From Centropus unirufus (lineage: Eukaryota > Chordata > Aves > Cuculiformes > Centropidae): a stretch of DNA of 64,000 nt. The notes beneath the pieces are model-generated. The model saw only the letters and a list, made by a program, of their open reading frames with translations, searched no databases and had not been told where the DNA came from. The DNA lies in assembly GCA_013397695.1 (NCBI GenBank), contig VYZI01000018.1, forward strand, positions 3,809,599 to 3,873,598. Reading direction: 5' to 3'. The translations under genes were made by a program, and so were the position numbers. Shown piece after piece: positions 12,241-25,800 of this stretch. Position 1 is the stretch's first letter. Every line of letters starts with the position of its first letter.

Positions 12241-13839
12241 ATGATGAAAACCGAAGGCAAAGGGGAAAGGACTTTAAGAAGTGCTTCTCCGCACCGAAAT
12301 GCCTATAAATCTGATTTCCATGCCATCAAATGCTCTTTTGATGGCATCAACAATCCTGAGAACGCTTCCAACAAAGCAGGCTTGCATCAGAAGCTGGGCA
12401 TGCCTTCCAGTGGAGGGGGAAATGACCCGCACAGTCGAGGCAGAGCTGCCACTTATGGCAATAGAGTACACAAGATCAAAAATATGTTTCTGCAGATGGG
12501 AGGCTCTTCTTCCACACCCTCTAGTGAAAGCAGTCCACCTGCTGAGACCAAATTAATCACCCGGGCCACGGCAGCAGAGTATGGACCTTCACCAGGTAGC
12601 CCATCTTACCTCATAGTCCAAAAAAATAATCTTCTTAATACAAGTACCAGTCCCTGTGGGAGTCCTGTGGAATCATTGTCTGTGCCTTCTGCTGCCGACA
12701 AGGTTATCCGCAGCAATGATGAGGCAGACTTGGACAAAGTTGCCCTGGCAGAAAAATTTTCAGAGACCAGGAAGCTATTTGAGAGAAATATAAAACAACG
12801 GAGCTCAGTGGACAGATATTCCCCTAACAAATGTGAACGAAGTGAGGATAAGAGGAGGCGCAGCTCAGCTTCTGATTGCAGTAATATCATGGACCACTTG
12901 AGTTCAAATACAGAAGTGAGTCTTCCAGTGGCGCTGGAGAAAGAGGAATTGAAGCAGCAGAATCTCAGTAGTGGTTCCAAGTCCTCCTTCCTGAATGCAG
13001 GGCCTATTTCTAGGAGGTTGGAAAACTTCCTAGGTGACAGCGATACTGAAGAATCCAAAGAAATTTTGAAAATTGATGGTACTCCAAATCAGGACCCTTT
13101 GAGAGGCTACCACAGTTTGGATTCATCTGCTGTTGCTGAAGGATGTTTGGAAAAGGCCGCCTCCGCTGAAGTGCCTGTGATGCTCAGAGATGAATTGAGC
13201 GAGGAGCTTGGAAAAGACGAAAGAGAGCAACTGGTACCTGAGAGAAGCCTGTGGGCTATGGGCAGTGTGCCTTGTCAGGAGGCTCAGCAGAGATCAGATA
13301 GTGGTGTCTCCCAGGTTTCCCTCACAGAGGGAACTTGTGCAGATCTGGTTGCACAAGGTGAAGCCTCAGGGCGTGAAAAAGAAGGTTTGGAGAAAGATCA
13401 TGTTTTTCAAGAGGATCAACTGCTCAGATGTCAAGGACAGGAAGGGAAGGGGAGCGACTACTCCTTGGAAGTGGTGGAAGAGTTTATGGGAGGCAGCAGC
13501 ACCAATTGGGAAGAAGAAAGAGATGTGATGTCTATGAGAAATGGTCCAGTTAAACGAGTTCAGGATGTTCTAGAGCAGGAAGGGGGTGCTGAAGAAGAGG
13601 AGCAAGTGGCAGAAAATCAGAGCAAGAACTTAAATGCTTTTGGAATAGAGAATGCAGCTTTTGATGATGACAGGTATACAGAGCCAGAAAACCAAGGCCC
13701 TGAAGGCAGGGAAATTGTGGAAGGAGAGGAGGAGGAGGAGTATATGTGTGACAGTGAATATGAAGAGTTTCCTGGACTTTCTGAAGAGGAAGATCCAGAG
13801 CCAGACCGAAAAGTCAAGTTCTCAACAGCTCCTATAAAG
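12241..13839 (+). CDS. PPP1R9A-like: Neurabin-like coding exon 1 (residues 1-533)
   Basis: A single 1,599-nt exon carries the actin-binding N-terminus, a long Ser- and Glu-rich disordered region and, at its end, the PP1-docking sequence RKVKF followed by STAPIK. The donor is GTAAGT at 13840, phase 0. A basic segment at 72-88 (HKIKNMFLQMG) matches the neurabin RIKNLFMQMG segment. Residues about 300-500 are strongly acidic and look little like other neurabins. The 150-codon frame on the opposite strand (12606-13058) is a shadow. Confidence 0.95.
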
Positions 13840-16800
13840 GTAAGTACATTTAAGTTTTGTTTGGTTTTGTTATTTAATTAGCAGTCAGAACCACCCAGGA
13901 AATACGTTTATGTGGTGTTTTCTTCAAAGCTCTAAAAATGCTTAAAAAGTCTAACTTTATGGCTTTTATTCAGAACTGAAAAAGGGAGAAGTTATAACTT
14001 CTTGTTCAGAAAACGTGTAAGTCAAAAATGATTTCTGAATCACAGCAGCTTCATAAAGTAGTCACAATGGTGACAGAAGTGAGATTTTACTGGACATTTG
14101 CAGGAACTTAAGCTTTGAGCAGTAGATAGAAACCTTTAGCACTTGCCTTCATGGGTTTAAAATTGAGGCATTGCATTAAGAAGGATTTTTTCAGTAATTG
14201 TACAAAAGTTTAAACAAACCCAAATAAACCAACAAAAAAGCCCCATAGCAAACCTTCAGGTTCAACTTCAGACTGGTTTCAGAATTAACCGAGAGAAAAT
14301 ATCAAATGACTGGTTCTCATTCTTTAAGATTTTAGAATTCTCTATAGCAATAACCAGATCTATGTGGTGTTTGTGTTTTTTTTATACTGGCTTGGTGAAG
14401 AAGCCGTAAGAGTGCTAACATGGGCGTTTTGGAGTTACAAAGTTGTGGAAGTGGAAGTTACAGGGCAGACTGGATAATGAGGAGTAGTGTAAATTAACAA
14501 GACTAACAAGATTTAGGTGTCTAATCTTCCCTTGCCAAAAACACTAACAAGTCATTCCAAATCTCAAGCTGTCTTTATTGAGATGTAATTTCTAGTCCCT
14601 CTTATTTGGAGGAGAACTGGGAGGCGGGGACCAGGATGGAATAGGAGATTGTTAAGGCCTCTCACGGATGCTTCTCTTCTTCTACTATTATCTGCATGAA
14701 AAATATAATCTTGAATAGTTTTTACCCTTTTTTCATGCAGAGGCAGGACTCACTTATACTGATCAGAGGGATTTAAAAACTCTATTGCTTTCTGTATTTC
14801 CTGCAGCGGAGAGCTGTAATTTCCAAGTTTGCTGAACTCACCCCAGCGCTGTATACCTCAGAAAATGTTTGGGACATGGCAAAATAAGAGTTTTGGTGTG
14901 TGTGGTTTTTCAGTCTTTCCTTAGACAGACTTTTTTATGGCTGTCTTGTAGTTGATGCTGCTTTAAGGGTGACCTGGAGCACTGAAGGGGAAAAACTACT
15001 ACTGGAAACTGCATAATGAGTCTGGTGAGAGAGCCGCAGGGGCATCAGTCCATTTCCCCTTGCATTTGTCTGCTGACTATCTGAATAAAGTGCCATTTGG
15101 ACTCTACTGTAAGCGTGTGTTTGTTGAGTGGTTTCCTGCTGCAGGCAGGGTATTACTCATCACTGCCGAAATTCTACTGAAACAGTGGCTGGGACAGACT
15201 TTTCCTGCCTTCTCTGTTATGTCTGTGCTCGAGATACTTGAATGCATTAGCAGAAATCTCGGTGCCAACTGTGATGGAGGCTGTCGTGTAGATAAAACCG
15301 AGTTTTTACTAATTAGCACTGTTCAACCAGGGCTATTTCTCTGTAAGTCACAGGAACCAACTGGTACCAGATTATCAATTGGACAACCAAGAAGTGAAGG
15401 GTCAGTAGCAACTGTTAGCGGTTTTCCGTTAAAAATGGCAGTATTTACCATAATGCCCCACTTAGGTTAGCAGAATAAACTGTGTTTCATAGCAGCATGG
15501 TTAGTGAGCATGGTTTTTTGCATAGCAGCATGGTTAGTGAGCATGGTTTTTTGCACTTCCCCAAAATCTTTTTTAGTATTGTCCATTTATTGTCTCATTA
15601 ACTTGTTGGAAAATCCCATTTTTGCCTCATACAAGGAAATCTTTCTTGTTTGAGTTTATAGTGTTTTCCTTCTTTACTTCTTTAGTGGTTATGATGAAAC
15701 TATCTTGGTCTTCTGCTGTGCTGTTTAGCAGGTGTCTGATAGAGTTGAAAAATTAAAAAAATTCAGAAGGTGTTTGGGCAAGAAAAAGCACATTCTCAGG
15801 TGACCCATGTTCTGCAGTGGTGGAGCTCTGACCGTTGTACTTGATATACCCAAAAGGGAAGCTGGATATCAGTGTAGTTAATGGATTTAACTTACAAGTA
15901 CCCTAAAAACTATTTAGCTGCAGCAGCAAAGAACTTGATTAATATCTTGGGTTTGAAGTTTCTGGTCAGTCGTAAAATTGGCAAGGCTTTTGAGTAAAAG
16001 GAGCTCCCCGGGGATGTGTGAGGTAGTGAACACTGTCAGCACTGTATCTGACCCATGCTAGAGACTTGTAATTGTTGACATCTGTAGCAGGGCTTAACAT
16101 AATTTGATCTGATAAATTCAGGAAAGATGGAACATAATTATGCAAAGACTCCATTGTTTGGAGTTGCCCTGTGCCCGTGAAAATATGCATAGAGGTCCAG
16201 ATAAATGTTTTGGTTCTGTGAAAGGTGGCGATGAATGATGTTGGGGAAAATTTCTTCCTTGTCATGGGTGACCTGGCTTTAAGTCGCACTGCTGCTTGGT
16301 CTCTGCAGACCTTAGGGGACGTGATGTCTTGGTTGCTTGTGTTTCCCACAGTAGTGAGGAGAGCAATGCTGTACAGTTATTAGCAGAACTTCATAGACTG
16401 ACTTTGTGTTATGGCACACAAACTATTTTTAGTCTCTTGTTGCCACATATGAAGCCACTAAGGAATGTAAAGCACACTCAGCTGTCCAAAGTATTTGCAA
16501 GGGAACTGAATTTGTCTTTGTCTTGAAGTTTTCTGAATAACCTGTGTAAACAAACAGCATTATTCACAGAGCAAATAACATTGGGTAACTGCTGTCATCC
16601 CTTTATATTTCCCTTTGCTTTTGTAATGTAGAGATTAAAGTTGCTTTCAGTTATGTCATTACTTTGAAAGGCTTTAATTAACATAAATGTAATGACTGAG
16701 TACTGTTTGATATGTGTAATTTTGAAACTTCCCACTGGGAAAGCAAATGCTTGTTTCCAAATTGATTCCTTGAGATGTTTTTACATCTGTGTCAAACTTT

Positions 16801-19800
16801 GTCCTCAAAACCTTTAACAGCTCTGTGACTCATGTCCACAATGATTTATGATCCTTAGCAATTCTGTAGCTCAGGTAAACTGAAAAGATAATATGGCTGC
16901 TATTTACATCTGCAAGTCTGTGTAATTAGCAGTGCTATGCAGTTTATGTTGCCTGGGAGTGTCTGTTCCCAGCTTTTTGTGAATAATGCTTTCTTTTAAG
17001 ATTGTTAAGAGCAAAGTTTAAAGAAAAAGCCTTCATGAAGATTTGGGGTTTGTTTACTTTTACACTTGTCACAATTGAGCAGAAGTTTCAAGTTATTCCT
17101 TAAATAAGGAAACTGAAAGCAGTTTCACAGCCTGTGTGGTGTCCTGACCAGCCAAGTATCAGCTGCTTCTGGGAGAATACGGAGATCTTTCGTAATGTTG
17201 CCGTTTGTCTTGCACATGGGAACAGAGCTGTGTTATGTATAGTTGGGACACCAGTGGTAATCTTGTCCAGGCTGGCATTCTCTGCAGTCTTCTTAGTACA
17301 GAACTGCTTAATGTGGAAGTTAATGAAGCAGTAAATGAAGATACACTTCAATTAGATTTCCTGTATAACAGTCCATCTGTAAATGCTTACCACTTCTAGG
17401 AGCCACACAGTTTTTCTAGGTCAGCGCGTAGTCTCCTGAACACTGTTTTAACATTTGCAGGGTAGTGGTTCAGCTTCACACAGCCTCTGGTTTTTTGAGC
17501 TATAACTTCTGTACTTGGAACATCATTCACGGAAAGGGATACAAGATACACTGCCAGGTGGAAGGTACCCAGACCCTGGAGTTTCTTCAGTAATTAAGGA
17601 ATTGGTGACTCCATAAGTGCTCAATTGATGGTTAGCCATTGGTTAAGTGCTTCAATAAAATACTCCTGTGGCATTAAAGGAACAAGTATGTGACTTGGGT
17701 GTCGGCTGATTTAGGAAGACAATTTTGATTTGAGAATGAATTTACACTGAATTGACTTGTATGTAGAAAGTTATCTGCTCTTTTGTACTGACACAAGTAG
17801 GTGTCATTCCATCCTGCTTTGTTTGGGATCTCTTGTAATGACTTTGTTTTGTTTTAACTCCCAGATTTTAATTCTTTCAAAGCTGTTTATCTCTTACATC
17901 AGTATTACATTTGTAACAACATTATAGTAACTTTTCATGTTTTTATATCAAACCTAAAGTCTCCACAGTACTTTTAGGTGACACTTAACTAACCCCGTTG
18001 TATTGTGCCTGCATTAACTTAACAGTATGAGATGGTAAAAACCTGACTAATAACTGGAGGGAGAAGATCCATATTTTTACACAAGTGTGAAGATTTTGTT
18101 TTTGAGTTATTTTGGTTTAGGTTGTTGTTTGTTTTTTTTTTTTATGAAAGATCTTTGAAACTTTTACTGACGTATCAATTTTGATAAAAGTTAAACATTT
18201 ATGAAGCCTAAAACCATTTCATTCTGCATATACATTCACATGTATTTGCAATCCAGTATTTCCATTTTTTGCTGTTTTGATTCTATCACATTTGTTTAGC
18301 TCTCTGGAATTCAGCAACTCAAACATTCTTTGGCGCTTTTTTGCTATCACACACATTTTGTTTTGATTTTTAGGAGATACTTGATATGTAAGTTTTACAG
18401 TGGTAGGTAGATTTGGCATTTTGAGAGTCTTCGATAAGAGTCCATCACCTGGGTATGGGGCTGTAGAGCAGAAATCTAAACCAGAGCAGAAAGAGCGAAC
18501 AATTTCTCTTTATATCTTGGCTCATTACTGGAGCGTCTTGATTCTTTACATTAATATCTCAATGTATTCATAACTGAATTGTTCAGTTGTGTAACATACC
18601 AGCTGACCTGTTTGATGTGCTTGATGATGCTATAAAACTATAGACAAATAAGAGAATGCTAACATCATGGATGTCAAGTTATCACTTGTCTGTCTCTGTT
18701 CCTTTTTCAGTTGCTCCAACTTCTAACTTCCTAGCAGTTTCACCTGGATTTGACTGGGAGGAGTGAGAGATTTTTAATGGTATTTTTGAGATGCTGCTTA
18801 GTTTGGGGAAATCAGGACTTGTGTCAGAGTTGCAGATCCGTGTCCTTACTGATGGTAGGGCTGCAGCTTTAGTTTTATGTCCAGCCTGTGCTGTGTTTTG
18901 CTCTGAGAGTCAGGAGGGAGGAAAGGGGTTGAATAGAAAAATAGGAGGCACTGAGGGTTTCATGGGAGCTGTAGTCAGAAGAAACACTGAAGAGGTGGTG
19001 GTCAACAAAGATAAGCAAATTTATAGGAGACAAATTCATCATCTGAGCAGTTGAGCTGCTGAAAGTCAGCATCTTTTTGATGCATTTGCTGTTAGTACTG
19101 GAGTGTGCTTAACTTAGACTGACAAGGAGTGAACAGGCAATAGCTGAAACTTTTTTGTAGTTTACCTGTTGAGAGATGGAGAAAAGAAATTGTCCCTTTT
19201 CGTATCATTCTAATGTAAAAGAGAAGGGGAACCCTCAGAAGGACATCAGTAAAGAGTAGTGCACCTCAATTATCTGAGTACATATTTTGTAATATTGAGA
19301 TCAGGAGGTACAGTGTAGCAGAGGTGGGTTTTTTTGTAAGGGTCGTATAGTACTATTAAGCATTATACCAAAAGGAAACATGGAAATTTTTTAGATTTTT
19401 TTCTTCCCTTACCCTCTGATATGTCTTGTAATATGGAGATGATCATCAGTTGCAGAGCTGGGGCACTGATCCCTGCTAGAACAGTATTATTTTAGGTTAG
19501 TTAATTCAGTTGATCTGATATGGCAGAGTTACTTTGTTGTTTCTTCTTATGGCCTTTAGAAAACAGCCAGGTGGACTATCTTTGTGTTCACTGTTATTCA
19601 TTTGAAGCTCCTCTTACCAATTTACTTGCAATATAGATTTAGTCAGGTCAGGATAGTTGTTTTGGTCTATTTGTTTAGCATTCACAGATCTCATTCTTCT
19701 AGATTGGCAGACTTCAATTGGTGGTACCAAGACACTTGTGAAACAGAACAGATGTTGATAATCGAACTGCTTTCTTTATGTACAAAGTCTTTTGGGAGGC

Positions 19801-22800
19801 AAGATTTTTTTGGGGATGCCCCCCTTTTATGTGGTATTTTGAGTAAGTTTTGCATCTTCTGGTTGTATCCTGTTTGCTTGGAGTCTTTCAGTCTCTTTGG
19901 CAGAGAGCAATGCCATCCCAGCTGAGATGTGGTGGAGTAGGACCAGGTCACGCAGAGTTCCACTTCCATGAAGGGACATCGTGGGTTGTTTCTCGGTGTC
20001 TGCTCTAAGTGTTCCAAATGAAATAAAACCCATGCACTGCACCTGCATGGATGGTTTTCTGTTTTCAGAATTTCTTTCACTGGCATTTAAAAATTAAGCA
20101 CGTGAAAAAGAAATTGTTTCTTCTTCTGGAGTGGGTAGGATAACCTGACTGAAACAGAGCCCATGCTGTTTCTTGCTCTTTAGCTAGCTCTGCTGCCTTG
20201 GCTATTGCAGTGAAACACAGAACTAGAGATTAAATTTTACTGGTTTTATTGGCAATTAAGTAGAGAATAATGAGGCTGGTAAAGAACTGGTTTATTTATG
20301 ATAGTTATCTATACAAAATTATCTGTGCTGTAAAGCTGAAGCAAGATTGCAGTTATACATTTACGTAAACTGACTTGTTTTCAGGTTCTTGATTAAGTCA
20401 TGCAGCGCTACAGGATCAGATGAAGAGTGCAGTCTGCTGGTCTGCCTGTTTGGCAACAGAAAACACTGCATTGAGAGCAATGGCTTACATTAACCTGTTT
20501 AACAGTCACCAACTGTTCCGAATGTTTTTTGCAGATGAGTAAAAGTGTGGTTTTGTTTGTGTTTTTTTTTTTTTTAAATCAAACAGTAAGCTGGGTGTTT
20601 CTGTTTGCTGATTAAAGACTTTGATGGCATGAATTGACATAAATCAGGTATAGTCACTTTTCACTTAAAATAGAACAAGTAGTGGTGATAAAATGCTAAC
20701 TGAAACTTTCAGAAAGGGAGGGAAGAGCGGGTAGTGGTGATGAGGTGTCTGCTTTAACCGAAGAGGGACATTGTGAGGGTCAGCTGCGAAGTGTACTTCA
20801 TGCTTCGATCCTATCTGAGTGCTACTGTTCCAGCTGATTATTTGTGTTTGCCCGAGGACTTCACGTTTTGCCGGACATCGCAAAGGCCCTCGGTTTGAAA
20901 GCCAGAACTGTCAGATGAATTTTCCCTGGGCTGTAGCTTGTTTGGAGTGTTTGCCTTTATTGAGTGTCAATATGCTCACACGTTCAAAGCAAAGTGGTGT
21001 TTCCAAGGAGTGCAGGAAGCGAGTGGTGTGGTCGCTGCTAGGCTTGGTGTGCAGTGCCTCTGCCTGCCCCGATACTGCGGGTTTCCAGGAGGATTTTAAC
21101 GTGATGGTGATATAGCTTCCCTTCCAATTGTGACCCCTTCTGGGCAGCTATTGATTTCTTGATCTTACTCTTTAATCACTTTTGTAGTGTCTTGCATTTG
21201 AATGAGGCGCAAAAAACTTATCTATTAGAGAGGAGTATGGGAGTGGAGAGCTTTGGACTGTGTTTTATGACTCTAACACTTTCATGCAGACACATGGTGA
21301 ATTGATGTTTACCCTCTAACAAAATAAACATTTTACTAAAACTAACATGTCTCAAGTAGTGCTTTTTAAGTGATACTAAGGGTTTGAATTAAGCAAGGTT
21401 ATTGGGATTTTTCTGCGTTAATGCTGTGTTCTGTGATGGCACTGAGGCAATGTAATGGCAATTTTTAGTTCTGTGGTAACAGGAACCGAACGGTTGGATC
21501 TTTTTAGACAGCTGGCTGTATGCGTTTAGGTTTTTTTTGATCGCTGACCTTGGTGACGTTGACCTTAGCATCTTCTTAGAAGGAGGTGAACTTAGCTCTG
21601 CATTCAGAAAGTGATTTATTTTCCTGGTGTGAAGAATGCAGTTTGTTCTGTCTCCAAATACATCTGCTGTCCAATTAATAAGAATATATTTGAAAATTTG
21701 CAGTTATGCATCTTAACAATGTAATTAAAATTTCATCCCTCTGGCAGAACTTATTTGGATTCAAATGACTAGTTTTTGTTCTAGAGAAAAGAGGTCTTGG
21801 GTGTAAAAAGAAACTTCTTTTCATATAGCAGTGTTTTTCATTATTAGCTTGACAGGATCCAGAAGTTACTTCATGTTAGGTTACTCTTCTGGATATGTAA
21901 CAATCTATGGTAAAAAGCTTGCAAAATTCACATGGTTTCCACAGTAAAATTCACGTGGTTTCTCCTGTGTTGAGACGATAACTTGTGTTTGCTAAAGCAT
22001 ATCTTTAAAAATATCACTTGCACAGTAATAATTTTACAATCCCTGGCTAGCAGTAGCTTCTAAATAGTAAGATTAGAATTTCTTTTGTCCCTAATGCGTT
22101 TGATTCAGTGACTAAACTCCACCAGACACAGTACAGGGATGAGCCGTGTTTAGCTTTCTCATCAGTCTTCTAAACTGTGTAACTTGTTACTTATTTATTA
22201 TCTACATTTTAACTGTGTTTAATGTTACTTTTGTGGCTTGGTGAGAACAGCTTGCTGAACAGTTCTGTGTTTTCCCTATTAGTATCAACACTTTTACTGT
22301 TTGTGTCTCCGAAAGATTAATACAATGTTGTGATTCCACGTGTACACAGTAAAAATTTCTCTTTTGCCCTTGACTCCTTGGCCATAGTTTCCTTAGTGTG
22401 CTCTTACTTTTCTTTTTGTTATTGCAGTATTTTGCTTCCTGTTATATAGCAAGTTTTCTTTTCCTCTGTTCTGTGTAAATTCATGGTTCTTCTCTAACTT
22501 ACTTTTCTGAAGTTAAGGGAAGGATGGGGCCTTCCTCTCTGGAAATTAATCTTTCTTGTCTGAATTGTGAGATTGTGGGGTTTTAGAATATTACCTGAGC
22601 CACCTTGCATTTGCCCTCTATCACTTTAAGAGAAAAGGGTGAATTCTTTCCCCTAGTGGATTAGTTAGAACTTCTTTCAAAGAGTTTTTTCTTAAAAAGC
22701 CAGTGTGCATAAATAGATAGTGGCTACTTGCATCCTCTTCTGCTTTGTGAGTTATAAAGAATCAAGAAAATACCGTTGTGTCTCAAATTAACTACTACCA

Positions 22801-25800
22801 TTCTTTCTCTTTGGCTTATTCAGACATTTAATAGTTGTTTTTTTAACATTTTAGTCATATCACTAATTATTTGATTTGATCTCCAGATCAAGTTGTCATT
22901 TGTACACTCATGAACTTCCTCTTTATTACTAATTTAAAATTCATCTTATTTTAACTTCTTATGTAGAGAGATGGATTTTTCTGTTGGGATGGCAAGGAAC
23001 CAAACTGGACCAGTCTCATTCCAAAGGGAGAGTAGTGCTTCATGCAATGCTTCTGCTTAATATCCTATTTACAGATTTGGGAGGTAGGGAAGGAGATTAA
23101 TGATCTTGGATACCTTTCTTCCCATAGTGATAGACTAAGGACACTTGAGAACATTTGGATGGATTGTCTTCATTGTAGATTTTTCCATCAATTTTATGGA
23201 GGACAGGTTCTGTAAGGGCAGCCTTTGTCTTTTTGTGTCCAGTTGTTGCCCACCGGTGTATGTGTGACAAAAGGAGTTTATTGGTTTATGTACCTTTATG
23301 CAAGACTTGGGACAACAACTTTGCAGGGAGGTTCTTTTATTGGGGGAAAGGTAAGACTCCAGGGAGTTAGGTTCTTCCTTCCCTTTCAGCCAAGTGCAGC
23401 TAATCCGCTTTGCTTACCCAACTGCTCTATGGCCATGCCATGTTTCTGGAATAGCTGTTTTGTGGGATTTGGTGGAGTTTGTTAAATTGTCCTGCAGTTG
23501 TATTCTGGAAGGGAAGCCCTAAGCTCCCCATGGGAAATGCTGTTATATTGGTTGCTTTTTGGAAATGTTTCAATAATGGTGTGGGTGGCTACTGCCATGC
23601 AGAGCTAACACCATGTACTAGCAGATATAAATTCACCGGAAAAATGTTAATTACAGCTAATTATAATTAATTCTGTCTTATTTACATGATTACAGTTACC
23701 TGTCTAGGTAGTTGTAGTGGGATAATGTGAAAGCTGCAAGAATTAATAGGCCAGTGTAGATGAACTTTGTGTCAGCACTGCATGTTCTGATTAGGGAGCC
23801 TCAGCTGCATCCCACAACAGCTTTTTGTCTTACAGTGGTGTTGAGTAAAACACTTGGTGCCTGCAAAAACTTCAGCAGATAAACCTTTTTGCCTTTTTTT
23901 TTTTTTTTCAGATGAAGATGAGGTTTTGTGTTATTTTTTCTTTTTTTTTCCTAACTTCTGGTTATAAATACAACTAATGAAAGTGCTGATAAAGAAAATT
24001 AACCCTGTTACATGTGTCTCATTCTTCTTTTCTAGATCTTGGTCTTAATTCATGTTGTTTGTTTTACTTTTAACAATTCGGAAAATCAGCTGGAGTGATG
24101 ACTAAAAATAGTAATGTATGTAACAAGGCATTTCCTTTTCCTGGGAAACTGCGTGATTCCCTTGCAAAATCAGAAAACTGCATCTGTTTGAAGCACTGCA
24201 ATTGGCAGATGGTGTGGGGGAGGGAAGAAGAGAGGAAGAAGGAACTGGGGGAATGTAGTCCTAAAAAAAAATAAGGCTTTGTCAGAGAAGATGACCGACT
24301 TCCTTGACTGATTATTTTAACTATTTCATGTATTTACAGCATAAAACGTATTTAAAGAATTGTTTGGAAACTTCTCAGATGTTAACTCTGTGCAAAGTGG
24401 GAAACTGTCTTGCAGCAGCAGTATTTATTAAATGGATGGTTGTTCAGAAATGGGATCCCTAAAAATTCTGCTTTCATCTCCTTACCGATTTTCTTTCAAT
24501 TATGCCATGTTTGAAAGGCATTAAAAAAAGTTTTCTATTACCTTTCTCAGGTTTTCAGTACTTACTCAAATGAAGACTACGATAGACGTAATGAAGAAGT
24601 TGATCCTGTGGCAGCCTCAGCTGAGTATGAACTTGAGAAAAGGGTGGAAAAAATGGAAGTGTTTCCTGTGGAAATTGAAAAAGGTGCAAATCAAAATTTG
24701 AATATTTGCAAGAGACACAATGTACACAAAACTATTTTAAACTATATCGTCTCTGATTTTTGGCCCTGAATTTTTAAATGTACATTCAAGTTTTCACTTG
24801 TGGATACTTCTTATTGAATTTAGTAGAACAGGCCTCTGCCAAGTGCATATTGTTGTATTTAGTGGAGGTTAGGAAGGCTGTGTTAGTGGCAGATCTGCAC
24901 CATGGTGTGAACAGCTCACAGGTCTTGCTGTCCCTTCCACATCCCATGAAGATTTGAATCTAATGGACACTCATAACTACAGAACACAAAGGTTTTAAGT
25001 AGTATCCGGATAGAATATATGTTGTCTTTTTTTTTTTTAAGTGAATTTTCATATCTTGTGTGGAAGGACTTGAAATGCTTTGAAACAGCTTATTACTGCT
25101 GATTATTACATCTTGTGTTGTGGCTAATGTTGAATCTTTTTAATCCATTAGGTGACAGTGGCCTGGGCATCAGTATTATTGGAATGGGAGTTGGTGCTGA
25201 TCAGGGACTGGAAAAACTAGGTATTTTTGTAAAAACAATAACGGATGGTGGAGCTGCTCAGATAGATGGACGGTGAGTTTGTCATTAAATCACTTATGAT
25301 TTTAATAAAGTTCTGTGCCCGATGATTTTCATTGGATTTATGAAATACTGTGAATGGCTGTACAAAAGCCGAATGCAGATGAACAAATACTACATTGCTG
25401 CTTTATGGTTTTTTAAAAAACAGGGCTTTATTTAATACAGGACTTTTTTTTAAAAAAAGCATAGATTTGCTTATAACATACATGAAAAAAGCTTGGAATG
25501 TGCCCATATGTAAAAGTGCTGTGAAGCCATATTGACACCCCAGGATGCCAATTGCTGTGTAAATAGCATACAAAATACCAAAGCATATATTGCTTAACTG
25601 CTTGGTGATCTGCATAGTAACAGGGGTTCACGACATTGTTTTTAAGTAGTTTATTTCTTGGGACTCAGAATTTCTGTCTGTAAATACAAATGTGTTTTAA
25701 GTGATGTTGTCATGTCAAAGATCTGTCAAGCCAAAATATTTATGACAAGCTGGTAGCTAAATATTTCTTTATTTTGCAGAATTCAAGTAAATGATCAGAT

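Noticed and set aside
11289..12308. Long open frames of 183-314 codons on both strands across the gap
   Set aside because: They are open only because N bases cannot encode stops. The flanks are CpG-island sequence with no family resemblance.
12606..13058. 150-codon open frame antisense to neurabin-like exon 1
   Set aside because: Shadow of a strongly coding exon, with no motif of its own.
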